A stretch of 41,108 nt of DNA from Deltaproteobacteria bacterium (lineage in GTDB: Bacteria > Desulfobacterota > Syntrophia > Syntrophales > UBA5619): NCBI GenBank assembly GCA_026388365.1, contig JAPLJW010000127.1, positions 1-41,108 of the forward strand, given 5' to 3'. Under the pieces are notes generated by a model. That model was given only the letters and a program-made list of their open reading frames with translations, searched no databases and was not told the DNA's origin. Within the stretch, counting starts at the first letter, position 1; each line of letters begins with the position of its first letter. Positions 32,350-40,313 of the stretch are shown piece by piece. A program made the position numbers and the translations under genes.

Positions 32350-34497
32350 CTACCCTTTCAGCACAAAGAGGGCGTCGGCGACGACGGGCTCCGATCCCGC
32401 GATGATCACCGGGTTCAGGTCGATCTCAACGATTTCGGGGTGGAGGAGCGCGATGGCACCCACCGTCTGGAGGATCCCGGTGAGGGCGGGCCGGTCTACG
32501 GCGGGGAGGCCGCGGAACTCGCCGAGGAGCGCCTTCGCCCGGATGTCGGTGAGCATCTCTTCCGCCTCGGAGGCGCTCAGGGGCGCCGAGCGGAAGGCCG
32601 TATCCTTCAGCGCCTCGGTGAAGACGCCGCCCACGCCGAACAGGATGCAGGGGCCGAAGCCGGGGAAGCGGGTCATCCCGACGACGAATTCGCGGCTGCC
32701 CGCGACCATCTCCTGGATGAGGATGGGGATCTCTTTCCCGGCGGCGGCGCGGATCGACCGGAAGGCGTCGCGGAGGGCCTCTTCCGTCCGGATGTTCAGG
32801 GCGATGAGGCTCCGGCCGGACTTGTGCATGATCTCCCAGGCGCACGCCTTGGCGGCGACGGGAAAACCGATTCCGCCGGCAATTTTCACGGCCTCGTCTT
32901 CGGTCGCAGCAATCCCTTCCCGGGTGACCGGAACGCCGTAAGCGGCGAGGAGTTCCTTCGCTTGATGCTCGTCGAGGGCCTTCTGCCCGGCGGCCAGGGC
33001 CGACCGGAGCATCCTTTTGGCATCCGGGTTTTCCGGGGGCAGGGCGGGCGTCAGGATCGTCTTTCGTCCGCGGATCTCCAGGTGGCGGAGGAGCGAGACC
33101 ATCCCCCGCGCCGCCTTCTCCGGCGAGTCGAAGACCGGAACGTCGTGGTCCATGTAGAGGGCGGTGTTGTCGTCCTCACGGCCGAAGAAGGAGGAGACCA
33201 CCAGGGGCAGACCGTACTTCCGGGGGAGCTCCACGGCGGCGGTCATATCCATCGCAGTCTGTTCCAGAAAGGTCTCCAGGGACATGTTTCCCATGATTTC
33301 GCGGATATGCGGATAAGCCGCCTTCATGAATCCGGAGTTCATCGCGCCGTGGACGGCGATGGCGTCCACCTCGCCGCTCTCCAGGATCATCGCCGGGATG
33401 GTCGCAGCCAGGAGCTTCATATCCAGGTGAAAGGTGAGATCGACAGGGTTCGCGCTGGAGGCCTGGCCGGGGATAAGTTCCCGGATCTTTTTTTGCAGGG
33501 AATCGGAGAGACGGGGGAGCGTCATGCCGCCCTGATCGGCGTTATGGGAGATGGCGGTTCCCGGCCCCCCGGAGTTGGTAACGACGGCGAGCCTCCGGCC
33601 GCGCAGGGGCGGCTGGGCGGCGTGGACCCACCCGTGGGCGTAAAGATCCTCGATGGAGAGGCAGCGGATGATCCCGCACTGCCTGAAGATGCCCTCGTAG
33701 AGCAGGTCGGGACCGGCCAGCGCGCCGGTGTGGCTCAGGCCCGCGCGGGCGCCGGCGGCCGAGCCGCCCACGTACTGGGCGAGGACCGGCTTTTTCGGGG
33801 TGATCTTCTGAGCGGTTTCAATGAACCGCCGGCCGTCGCGGATCCCCTCGATGTAAAGGATGATCGCCTTCGTCTGCTCGTCTTCGCCCAGGTATTCCAG
33901 GACGTCGATTACGTCGATGTCGGCCTCGTTTCCGCAACTGACCGCCTTGCTGAAACGGATCCCCCGCTCGCGGAGGTAGGCAAGGGTCTGCGTGATGTAG
34001 GTGCCGCTCTGGGAGGCCATCCCGAGCGATCCCGGCCGTTTCTCCATCGCGGCAACGGTCAGGTTGAGGGAGATGGCGGTGTTCACGATCCCCATGCAGT
34101 TGGGGCCGAGGAAACGGATGCCGCAGGTCGCGGCGATCTCCCGGAGCCGCTCCTCCAGCACCCGCCCTTTCTCGCCGGTCTCCTTGAAGCCGGCGCTGAT
34201 GACGATCGCCCGTTTCGTGCCGATCTTGGCGAACTCTTCGAGAATCGGGACGACATGGACGGTCGGGACGACCAGCAAGGCAAGGTCGGGGACCTCGGGG
34301 AGGTCGCGCGGAGAGGCATAGGCCTTATGTCCGAGGACGGTTTTTTCTGTGGGATGGATGGGGTAGAATTTCCCCTCGTACCCGTCCTTGAGGATGGAGA
34401 GAGCCTGCAAGGTCCCCATTTTCATCGGATTGTTGCTTGCGCCGGCGACGGCGATGGACTTCGGGTGCAGCAGCAGGTGCAGTGGATTTTCCGGCAT
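32350..34497 (-). CDS. acdAB: Acyl-CoA synthetase (ADP-forming), fused alpha-beta
   Basis: 715-residue NDP-forming acetyl/acyl-CoA synthetase that makes ATP from an acyl-CoA, ADP and phosphate. Residues about 1-120 form the CoA-binding domain (HPKSIAVAGASNNPMKMG). Residues about 130-460 form the ligase domain (FLGPNCMGIVNT, and the phosphohistidine region LSHTGALAGPD near 250). Residues about 495-715 form the C-terminal ATP-grasp part (AYGVPVTREGIAATEDEAVKIAGGIGFPVAAK). The ATG at 34497 starts 12 residues before HPKSIAV and has AGGGGA upstream. With KorAB, encoded nearby on the other strand, it completes 2-oxoacid fermentation to organic acid with ATP gain. The direction could reverse for acid activation. 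Confidence 0.92.
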   Translation of the reverse strand: MPENPLHLLLHPKSIAVAGASNNPMKMGTLQALSILKDGYEGKFYPIHPTEKTVLGHKAYASPRDLPEVPDLALLVVPTVHVVPILEEFAKIGTKRAIVISAGFKETGEKGRVLEERLREIAATCGIRFLGPNCMGIVNTAISLNLTVAAMEKRPGSLGMASQSGTYITQTLAYLRERGIRFSKAVSCGNEADIDVIDVLEYLGEDEQTKAIILYIEGIRDGRRFIETAQKITPKKPVLAQYVGGSAAGARAGLSHTGALAGPDLLYEGIFRQCGIIRCLSIEDLYAHGWVHAAQPPLRGRRLAVVTNSGGPGTAISHNADQGGMTLPRLSDSLQKKIRELIPGQASSANPVDLTFHLDMKLLAATIPAMILESGEVDAIAVHGAMNSGFMKAAYPHIREIMGNMSLETFLEQTAMDMTAAVELPRKYGLPLVVSSFFGREDDNTALYMDHDVPVFDSPEKAARGMVSLLRHLEIRGRKTILTPALPPENPDAKRMLRSALAAGQKALDEHQAKELLAAYGVPVTREGIAATEDEAVKIAGGIGFPVAAKACAWEIMHKSGRSLIALNIRTEEALRDAFRSIRAAAGKEIPILIQEMVAGSREFVVGMTRFPGFGPCILFGVGGVFTEALKDTAFRSAPLSASEAEEMLTDIRAKALLGEFRGLPAVDRPALTGILQTVGAIALLHPEIVEIDLNPVIIAGSEPVVADALFVLKG

Positions 34498-34596
34498 CGG
34501 TTCCCCTATCTTTTTTAACGGATCATCGTGAGCGTGAATGACAGCGGGGGCAATATAGGCAAACGGGTATTCCCTGTCAAGCCATAATCCGGGCTC

Positions 34597-34621
34597 ATGA
34601 TCCGGGGATATGATCCGGGGA
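34597..34621. repeat. Short direct repeat upstream of acyl-CoA synthetase gene
   Basis: ATGATCCGGGGA occurs at 34597-34608 and 34610-34621, with looser ATCCGGG copies at 34587 and 34643. The cluster sits about 100 bp upstream of the synthetase start and may be a regulator-binding array or a slippage product. Confidence 0.4.
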
Positions 34622-34682
34622 GCGCGGGAGGGGATCGGATTCATCCGGGGAGGATTGCCGATCGGGAAGATTTTAATGAAGC

Positions 34683-34707
34683 AGGGGAGCGAAATCTGCT
34701 CCCCTGT
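34683..34707 (-). terminator. Terminator-like stem-loop after uspA
   Basis: AGGGGAGC (34683-34690) pairs with GCTCCCCT (34698-34705) around a 7-nt loop, directly after the minus-strand UspA gene ends. The following T-run on the minus strand is interrupted (CTTCATTAAAA), so termination may be partial. Confidence 0.5.
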
Positions 34708-34717
34708 CTTTGCATCC

Positions 34718-35179
34718 TCATGCCTTTGCCTGGCCGGGACGCGCTCTGATCAGGAGGATGGGGACGTTTGCATCGTGCAACACCTGGAGAGCCACGCTGC
34801 CGAACATCAGCCGCTTCATTCCGGTATAACCGTGCGTAGCAATGACGATCAGATCCACGGGGTGACTCTTGGCGTAGTCGACAATCTTCTCCTCCGGTCT
34901 GCCTTCCAGCAGCTCCGTGCTGACCTTGATCCCTTCCGCCCGGAGCCGGGACTCAACGCCTTCGAGATACTTCTTTGCTTCGGTGCGATGGGCATTACTC
35001 AGGGCGGAAAAATCAATACTCCTTTCGTAAGCTTTGGGAATGTAGATGGTTTCGATTGTGATCACCTTCAAGAGAATCACCTCGCCCAAAACCCCTACCC
35101 GCCCCAGTTTGATGACCTCGGGCAAAGCGCATTCGGCCAATTCCGAACCGTCCAATGGAACGAGAACCTTTGGATACAT
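34718..35179 (-). CDS. Universal stress protein UspA family
   Basis: 153-residue UspA-fold protein. It opens MYPKVLVPLDGSELAECALPE and carries the nucleotide-binding ending VDLIVIATHGYTG...GSVALQVL before the final PILLIRA strand, so ATP binding is likely. The ATG at 35179 is chosen over the in-frame 35236 because AAGGGGGT lies upstream and the family N-terminus then begins correctly; the longer frame would overlap the next usp gene. It is the second of two tandem usp genes, probably one operon. Confidence 0.9.
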   Translation of the reverse strand: MYPKVLVPLDGSELAECALPEVIKLGRVGVLGEVILLKVITIETIYIPKAYERSIDFSALSNAHRTEAKKYLEGVESRLRAEGIKVSTELLEGRPEEKIVDYAKSHPVDLIVIATHGYTGMKRLMFGSVALQVLHDANVPILLIRARPGQAKA

Positions 35180-35219
35180 GACCTGCACCCCCTTTCTTTG
35201 AAAAAAAGCATGAAACCAA

Positions 35220-35690
35220 TCATGATGCCTCTTCAAGATCCGGATTCCGGATCAGCAGCACCGGACATTTCGCCTCTTTCATCACCCTTTCCGCAACGCT
35301 CCCGATGAAATATTTCTTCAAACCCGTCTTGCCATGGGAGGCGATAACGATCAGATCGACCTTCCGCTCGGAGGCCTCCTTGAGAATCTCTTCATGAGGC
35401 TGACCTTTGCGAAGATCCGGAATAACCTTGACAGCCCGGCTGTCCGGGAATCGGGCGATGGTCTCCCGCAGTTTTTCATTGGAATAGACGATGCCCTCGC
35501 TCAATACGCGATCCGCGATACCTTGGTCGATACAATAATCGGATACGCACATCTGAACCGTCCGGCTGATCACGTGGAGGAGAAAGATCCGCGACCGTCC
35601 CTTCCCCGCAATCTCCAGGGCCGTGAGAAAAGCGCGATCCGAATCTTCGGAGAAATCCGTTGGCACAAGGATATTTCTGGGATCAAACAT
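35220..35690 (-). CDS. Universal stress protein UspA family
   Basis: 156-residue UspA-fold protein with NILVPTDFSEDSDRAFLTALEIA at the start and VDLIVIASHGKTGLKKYFIGSVAERVMKEAKCPVLLIR at the end, a typical ATP-binding type. It is only distantly similar to its downstream neighbour, so this is an old rather than recent duplication. It lies 17 bp after the small Cys-rich protein gene, and the three may form a stress operon. Confidence 0.92.
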   Translation of the reverse strand: MFDPRNILVPTDFSEDSDRAFLTALEIAGKGRSRIFLLHVISRTVQMCVSDYCIDQGIADRVLSEGIVYSNEKLRETIARFPDSRAVKVIPDLRKGQPHEEILKEASERKVDLIVIASHGKTGLKKYFIGSVAERVMKEAKCPVLLIRNPDLEEAS

Positions 35691-35707
35691 GAAACCGTCC
35701 TTTCAGG

Positions 35708-35893
35708 TCACGCCCCCAGGGTCAGGCAATCGCTTTTCCAGAGACAATCGTTTTCACATGTCTCTTTCGTGCGAAAGCAGGGGGAAAACCCTTCCCGGAT
35801 CTGGATCTCGCGGATGATCTCCTGTTTGGATCGGCCGATTCGGGCATTGACGCTCCACTGTCTGGCAATTTCCCTGATTTCCTGCATTTTCAT
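35708..35893 (-). CDS. Small Cys-rich SAP-like protein
   Basis: 61 residues. The first half (KMQEIREIARQWSVNARIGRSK, then QEIIREIQIREG) is a SAP/Rho-N-like helix-extended-loop-helix likely to bind nucleic acid. The second half has four cysteines, Cys39, Cys46, Cys50 and Cys56, that could bind a metal. Similar small proteins occur widely in deltaproteobacteria without known function. AAGGAGGAG is an excellent ribosome-binding site for the ATG at 35893. A longer in-frame stretch to 36277 lacks coding character. Confidence 0.75.
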   Translation of the reverse strand: MKMQEIREIARQWSVNARIGRSKQEIIREIQIREGFSPCFRTKETCENDCLWKSDCLTLGA

Positions 35894-36015
35894 CTCATCT
35901 CCTCCTTTTCTTTGCTGTTTTTCGAAGATGAATTGTTTTGATTTGATCATAGGACGAGAATTTCTTTTGTGCAATACGGGAGGATATCCTGGAAAATACC
36001 GGCTAAAAACAGGGG

Positions 36016-36924
36016 TCAGGAAAGATTCAGCAGAAAAGACCGGAGGCTTGCATGGCGGTTCCTGAGGCCAAGCTTCCGGCGGATATGGTCTCTGTGATAA
36101 TCGACTGTTTTGACGGAGATACGGAGCATGGTTGCGATCTCCTTGGTCGCATGCCCGTTTTTGACACACTCCGCCACCCGGATCTCCTGAGGGGTAAGAT
36201 CGAAATAGGCCTGGTTGATCCGGCGCAGGAAGGGCGAAATGATCTCGGTGATTCTTGCTTCGAGGGTGTTGAGGCAATCCCTCTGGGGCGGGGTCAGCGC
36301 TCCCTCTTTCAATTTTGCGATGCAGGGAAGGATGAGGGTTTTTACATTGACCAGAACCTGCTCCTGCAACTCCAACCGGTCCTCTTCCCGCTGCCGGAGA
36401 AGTACTTTGAGCGCTACATTCAACTCCTCAAGATTCCGGGACTGGATGGAAAGCTCCTCTTCTCTTTCTCTAAGCGCCTGTTCGGCCTGCTTGCGTGCCG
36501 AGATGTCCCTCATGGAACCCACGATCCGCGGAGGAAGTGCTTCGGATCCGGGCAGGAGCGCCGCGGTGATGGAGCAGGTGAAAAGAGAGCCCCGGGAATC
36601 TTGGAGCTGGATTTCGAAGTCGTGAACGGATCCCCGTTCCATGATCGCCTGCAGGAAGAAATTTCTCTGGGTCTGGTCGGCGTAAAACTCGTTGATGAAT
36701 CTTCCGATCAGATCTTCTCTTCGGAACGGGGAGTATCTTTCGATGGAAGGGGAGATTTCCAGAATGGCCCCGTCGAGCCCCACTTCATAGTAGATATCCT
36801 GAATATTTTCGAAGATCCGGCGATATTTCTCTTCACTCCGGCGAAGCCGTTCCTCGACCTCCCTGCGGTCGGTCAAGTCGAATTTGCGGGGCGCCGGTTT
36901 TCCGGTGACGTTTCTTTTCTTCAT
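36016..36924 (-). CDS. PAS-LuxR type transcriptional regulator
   Basis: 302-residue cytoplasmic one-component regulator. A PAS domain spans about residues 25-145 (RRSEEKYRRIFENIQDIYYEVGLDG, then VGSMRDISARKQAEQALRE), a coiled coil about 140-195 (EREEELSIQSRNLEELNVALK), and a LuxR/FixJ helix-turn-helix about 240-298 (LTPQEIRVAECVKNGHATKEIATMLRISVKTVDYHR). No receiver or transmembrane segment is seen, so an intracellular ligand or redox signal is likely. The ATG at 36924 gives a sensible N-terminus, but its ribosome-binding site is weak, and an upstream start is possible. It probably controls the usp genes or the divergent trxB operon. Confidence 0.85.
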   Translation of the reverse strand: MKKRNVTGKPAPRKFDLTDRREVEERLRRSEEKYRRIFENIQDIYYEVGLDGAILEISPSIERYSPFRREDLIGRFINEFYADQTQRNFFLQAIMERGSVHDFEIQLQDSRGSLFTCSITAALLPGSEALPPRIVGSMRDISARKQAEQALREREEELSIQSRNLEELNVALKVLLRQREEDRLELQEQVLVNVKTLILPCIAKLKEGALTPPQRDCLNTLEARITEIISPFLRRINQAYFDLTPQEIRVAECVKNGHATKEIATMLRISVKTVDYHRDHIRRKLGLRNRHASLRSFLLNLS

Positions 36925-37117
36925 GGGAATGGCCTGCCCATGTCGTTTCCCGGTCGATGCCTTAAGAGTGCGAAACTGACCGGTCTGGAGGTATTGTACC
37001 ACAAGGGGCCGCGCCTGCCAAGGTATCGTCCGGCTCCCCCATTTTCCGGCTTTACAAAAGGACCGTTTCTCGATTAAATAGGCGTCTGTAAAGAAACAAC
37101 GAAAGGAGACCACAGGT

Positions 37118-38083
37118 ATGGCCGAACAGACGGCTTCCAACCCGCCCTATGATGTCGTCATCATCGGCGGGGGGCCGGCAGGGCTTACCGCGGGGATGTA
37201 TGCCGCGCGGGCGGACCTCCAGACGCTGGCCCTCGAGGGTGGCTCGACGGTCAGCCAGATTACCATGACCGATCTGATCGAGAACTATCCGGGGATTCCG
37301 GACGGAATCATCGGCTCCGATCTTGTGGACCGTCTGAAGACGCAGGCCGTCCGGTTCGGTCTGAAGACCGCCTCCGGCGACGTGACGGCGGTGACGAAAA
37401 AAAGGTGGGGCGAGACGGAAGGCTGGGAGATCGCCGCCGGGGACATGCGCTACGGGACGCTTTCCGTGATCATCGCCACCGGGGCGAACTGGCGGCGACT
37501 GGGTGCTACGGGCGAGGAGCGTTTCATCGGGAAGGGGGTTTCCTTCTGCGCCACTTGCGACGGCCCTTTTTACCGCAACCGAGAGGTCGCGGTGGTCGGC
37601 GGCGGCGACACGGCCATCCAGGAGGCGCTCTACCTCACCCGCTTTGCGAAAAAGGTGACGGTGATTCACCGCCGGGACCGCCTGCGGGCGACGGCGATCC
37701 TCCAGAAGAGGGCCTTTGCCAACGAAAAAATCGCCTTCGCGTGGAATTCCGTGGTCGAATCGATCGAGGGTCTTGACCTTGTCCAGGGGATCAAACTGAA
37801 GGACGTCACGACGGGGGCCACGCGCGAGCTTGCGGCAAACGGGGTTTTCATCTTCGTCGGCCTTACCCCGAACACGGCCCCCTTCCGGGAACTCGTTGCC
37901 GCGGACCAGGGCGGCTACATCACGGTTGACGCGAACATGCAGACATCGGTTCCCGGGATCTTCGCCTGCGGGGACTGCATTGCGAAGCGCCTCCGGCAGG
38001 TCGTCACCGCCTGCGGCGACGGGGCGACGGCGGCCTTTTCCGCCCAGCTTTACGTGGAGGAACTGAAGGGGGTAGCTTACTGA
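37118..38083 (+). CDS. trxB: Thioredoxin reductase
   Basis: 321-residue FAD/NADPH flavoprotein that reduces thioredoxin. The FAD motif GGGPAGLTAGMYAARA is near 17-32, the redox-active CATC (Cys144 and Cys147) is in SFCATCDGPF, the NADPH motif is VVGGGDTAIQEALYL, and the C-terminal GIFACGDC. The usual GGQ segment after the FAD motif is altered to EGGSTVSQIT, a variant seen in some anaerobes. AAAGGAG precedes the ATG. First gene of a trxB-lgt-selenoprotein run on the plus strand. Confidence 0.93.
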   Translation: MAEQTASNPPYDVVIIGGGPAGLTAGMYAARADLQTLALEGGSTVSQITMTDLIENYPGIPDGIIGSDLVDRLKTQAVRFGLKTASGDVTAVTKKRWGETEGWEIAAGDMRYGTLSVIIATGANWRRLGATGEERFIGKGVSFCATCDGPFYRNREVAVVGGGDTAIQEALYLTRFAKKVTVIHRRDRLRATAILQKRAFANEKIAFAWNSVVESIEGLDLVQGIKLKDVTTGATRELAANGVFIFVGLTPNTAPFRELVAADQGGYITVDANMQTSVPGIFACGDCIAKRLRQVVTACGDGATAAFSAQLYVEELKGVAY

Positions 38084-38084
38084 T

Positions 38085-38912
38085 ATGGATGCGTTGATTG
38101 ACGCCTGGCGTCACATCCCGGCGCACCTGAGCCCATACCTCTTCGAGATCGGCTCCTTTCAACTGCGCTGGTACAGCCTGATGTACCTTGCAGCCTTCGG
38201 CTGCATTTACCTCCTCGTCATGCGCCGGATCCGGCGGGAGAATTTTCCCTATACGGCTGAGCTGATCCAGGACTACTTCGTCTGGGCGATCCTCGGGGTG
38301 ATTCTCGGCGGCCGCCTGGGCTATGTCTTCTTCTACAACCTCGGCTACTACCTGCGACACCCCCTGGAGATTCTCTTTCCCTTCGAATTCAACGGCGGGC
38401 TCCATTTCGTGGGGATCAGCGGAATGTCCTACCACGGGGGCGCTATTGCCATCCTGATCGCAACCGTGATCTTCTGTCGGAGGCGCCGGATTGATTTCTG
38501 GCGCTTCGCCGACCTCTTCAGCTCGGCGATCCCGCTCGGCTACACCTTCGGGCGGATCGGCAACTTCATCAACGGCGAGCTTTACGGCCGGGCGACGGAT
38601 GTCCCCTGGGGGATGGTCTTCCCTCTCGACCCGCTGCACCTGCTGCGCCACCCCTCCCAACTCTACGAGGCCTTCTTCGAAGGGATCGTCCTGTTTGCCT
38701 TCCTCTGGGGGGTCCGAAAGAGGGTTTCCTTCACCGGCGCCCTCTTCGCTCTCTACATTGCGGGCTACGGCGTCATCCGCTTCTTCATCGAGTTCTTCCG
38801 GCAGCCGGATGCCCAGCTCGGCTTCGTCCTCGGCCCCTTCAGCATGGGCCAGCTTCTCTGCCTGCTGATGATCCTGGCCGGCGGCACGATCTACGCCATC
38901 CGCCGGGAATAA
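38085..38912 (+). CDS. lgt: Prolipoprotein diacylglyceryl transferase
   Basis: 275-residue integral membrane enzyme that transfers diacylglyceryl from phosphatidylglycerol to the lipobox cysteine of prolipoproteins. Seven hydrophobic segments are visible. Signature elements are GGRLGYVFFYN near 77-87, MSYHGGAIAIL near 118-128, and the Lgt signature GRIGNFINGELYGR near 154-167, with arginine and glutamate residues needed for catalysis. It starts one base after the trxB stop, so the two are coupled. Confidence 0.95.
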   Translation: MDALIDAWRHIPAHLSPYLFEIGSFQLRWYSLMYLAAFGCIYLLVMRRIRRENFPYTAELIQDYFVWAILGVILGGRLGYVFFYNLGYYLRHPLEILFPFEFNGGLHFVGISGMSYHGGAIAILIATVIFCRRRRIDFWRFADLFSSAIPLGYTFGRIGNFINGELYGRATDVPWGMVFPLDPLHLLRHPSQLYEAFFEGIVLFAFLWGVRKRVSFTGALFALYIAGYGVIRFFIEFFRQPDAQLGFVLGPFSMGQLLCLLMILAGGTIYAIRRE

Positions 38913-38963
38913 GGAAAAAGGGACAACTCCCTTATAACCCTCACTTCAAGAAAGGAATCCAAT

Positions 38964-40298
38964 ATGGGAAAGAGAGTCGTGATTATCGGGGCGGGGGCGG
39001 GAGGTGCCTCCGCGGCCGCCGAAGCAAAGCGGACGGACCCGTCGCTTTCGATCGCCATGATCGAGCAGCGCTCTCAGGTTTCGGTGGCCGCCTGACCGAT
39101 GCCCTATTACATCGGTGATGTAATCCAGGACGAAAAGAAGCTCATCGCCCGGACGCCGGAGAAGTTCCGGGAGACAGGGGTCGATGTCCGGATCGACACC
39201 CGCGTCGAGGAAGTCGATCCGAAGGCGGGGAGGGTCCGCCTGGCCAATGGGGAGGCCCTGCCCTACGATATCCTTGTCCTGGGGACGGGAACAACGCCGC
39301 TCCTGCCGGGAATTCCGGGGGAGACGCTGGAGGGGGTCTTCACGCTCAAGAATTTCACGGACGCCGTCCGGATCAAGGCATGGCTCCGGGAGACCCCCCG
39401 CAGGAAGGCGATCATCGTCGGGGCCGGCTTCATCGGAATGGAAATGAGCGAGGCGCTGCGAAATCTCGGGATCGAGACGCAGGTCTTCCACCGCGGGACG
39501 CTTCCTGTGAACCGCTGGGATCCGGAATTCGGAAAAATGGTCCTGGAGGAACTCCGTCGGCATCAGGTCGAGTTCATCACGGGAGTCGAGACGAAGTCCG
39601 TGGAGGCGGGAAAGGACCGCTGCTTGCGCCTGGTCACCAACCGCGGCGAAGACGAGGCCGACATGATCCTCATGGCCGTGGGGATCCGCCCCGACGTGGA
39701 TCTGGCCCGGCGGATGGGGCTACCGCTGGGGAAGACGGGGGCGATCCAGGTCAACTTCTCTCAGATGACCTCCCGCGATGGGGTCTATGCCGTGGGCGAT
39801 TGCTGCGAATCCTTCCACCGGGTGAGCGGCCGCTGGGTGAACATTCCGCTCGGCGATATCGCCAACAAGCAGGGGCGCGTCGCCGGCCGGAACATCGGAG
39901 GCGGTTCGATGATCTTTCCGGGGATCGTCGGGGCGCAGTCCTTCAAGGTCTTTGATCTGGAGGTCGCAGCGACGGGTCTCGACGAGAGGGAGGCGGAACA
40001 GAGCGGTTTCCATGCGGTGAGTACGCTGGTCTGGGGAAACGCGATCGCCGGATCCATGCCGGGAAACACGAAACTGGGTCTCAAATTGATCGCCGACCGG
40101 GCGACGGGAAGGCTCCTCGGCGCGCAGGCGGTCGGCAAGGCGGGCGCCGTGAGCCGGATCAACACCCTCTCCTGCGCCCTCTGGGCGGGTCTGACCCTCG
40201 ACGACGCCGGCTGGCTCGACCTGGCCTACGCCCCGCCGTTCAGCGGTTCCTGGGACCTGATCCACGTCGCGGCGCAGGCGCTCCGGAGGCAGCTCTAA
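38964..40298 (+). CDS. Selenocysteine-containing CoA-disulfide reductase/NADH oxidase-like flavoprotein
   Basis: One 444-codon gene read through an in-frame TGA at 39093-39095 (codon 44). It starts at ATG 38964, preceded by AAAGGA, with the FAD motif GKRVVIIGAGAGGASAAAEA. The TGA stands in VSVAA-Sec-PMPYYIGD, exactly where CoA-disulfide reductases and NADH oxidases have their single active-site cysteine (SFxxCGLPYYIG). After it come the NAD motif VGAGFIGMEMSEAL (about 152-165), VYAVGDCCESF and the dimerisation domain. A SECIS-like hairpin follows at 39106-39124. A start at ATG 39099 would delete the FAD motif and catalytic site. It probably reduces CoA disulfides, persulfides or related thiols with NAD(P)H. 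A nonsense mutation is the alternative. Confidence 0.88.
39093..39095 (+). other. In-frame TGA read as selenocysteine
   Basis: Codon 44 of the flavoprotein, at the catalytic cysteine position. The frame upstream and downstream matches the same family without a break. Confidence 0.85.
39106..39124 (+). promoter_or_regulatory. Bacterial SECIS element
   Basis: ATTACATC (39106-39113) and GATGTAAT (39117-39124) form a perfect 8-bp stem with the 3-nt loop GGU. The stem starts 10 nt after the TGA and the loop 18 nt after it, within the range reported for bacterial SECIS elements, which also want a G among the first two loop bases. A competing stem, ACCGATG (39095-39101) / CATCGGT (39110-39116), includes the last base of the TGA. 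Confidence 0.78.
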
Positions 40299-40313
40299 AG
40301 AGGAGGGTCTGGG

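Noticed and set aside
31786..34518. A 910-codon plus-strand open frame
   Set aside because: It is antisense to the DnaQ-type exonuclease and the acyl-CoA synthetase, both with clear family motifs. The long frame is an artefact of GC-rich codon structure and its translation has no recognisable domain.
38964..40298. Flavoprotein as a pseudogene with a nonsense mutation
   Set aside because: The TGA falls precisely on the catalytic cysteine codon, no other lesion is seen, and a SECIS-like hairpin follows. Selenocysteine explains all of this better.
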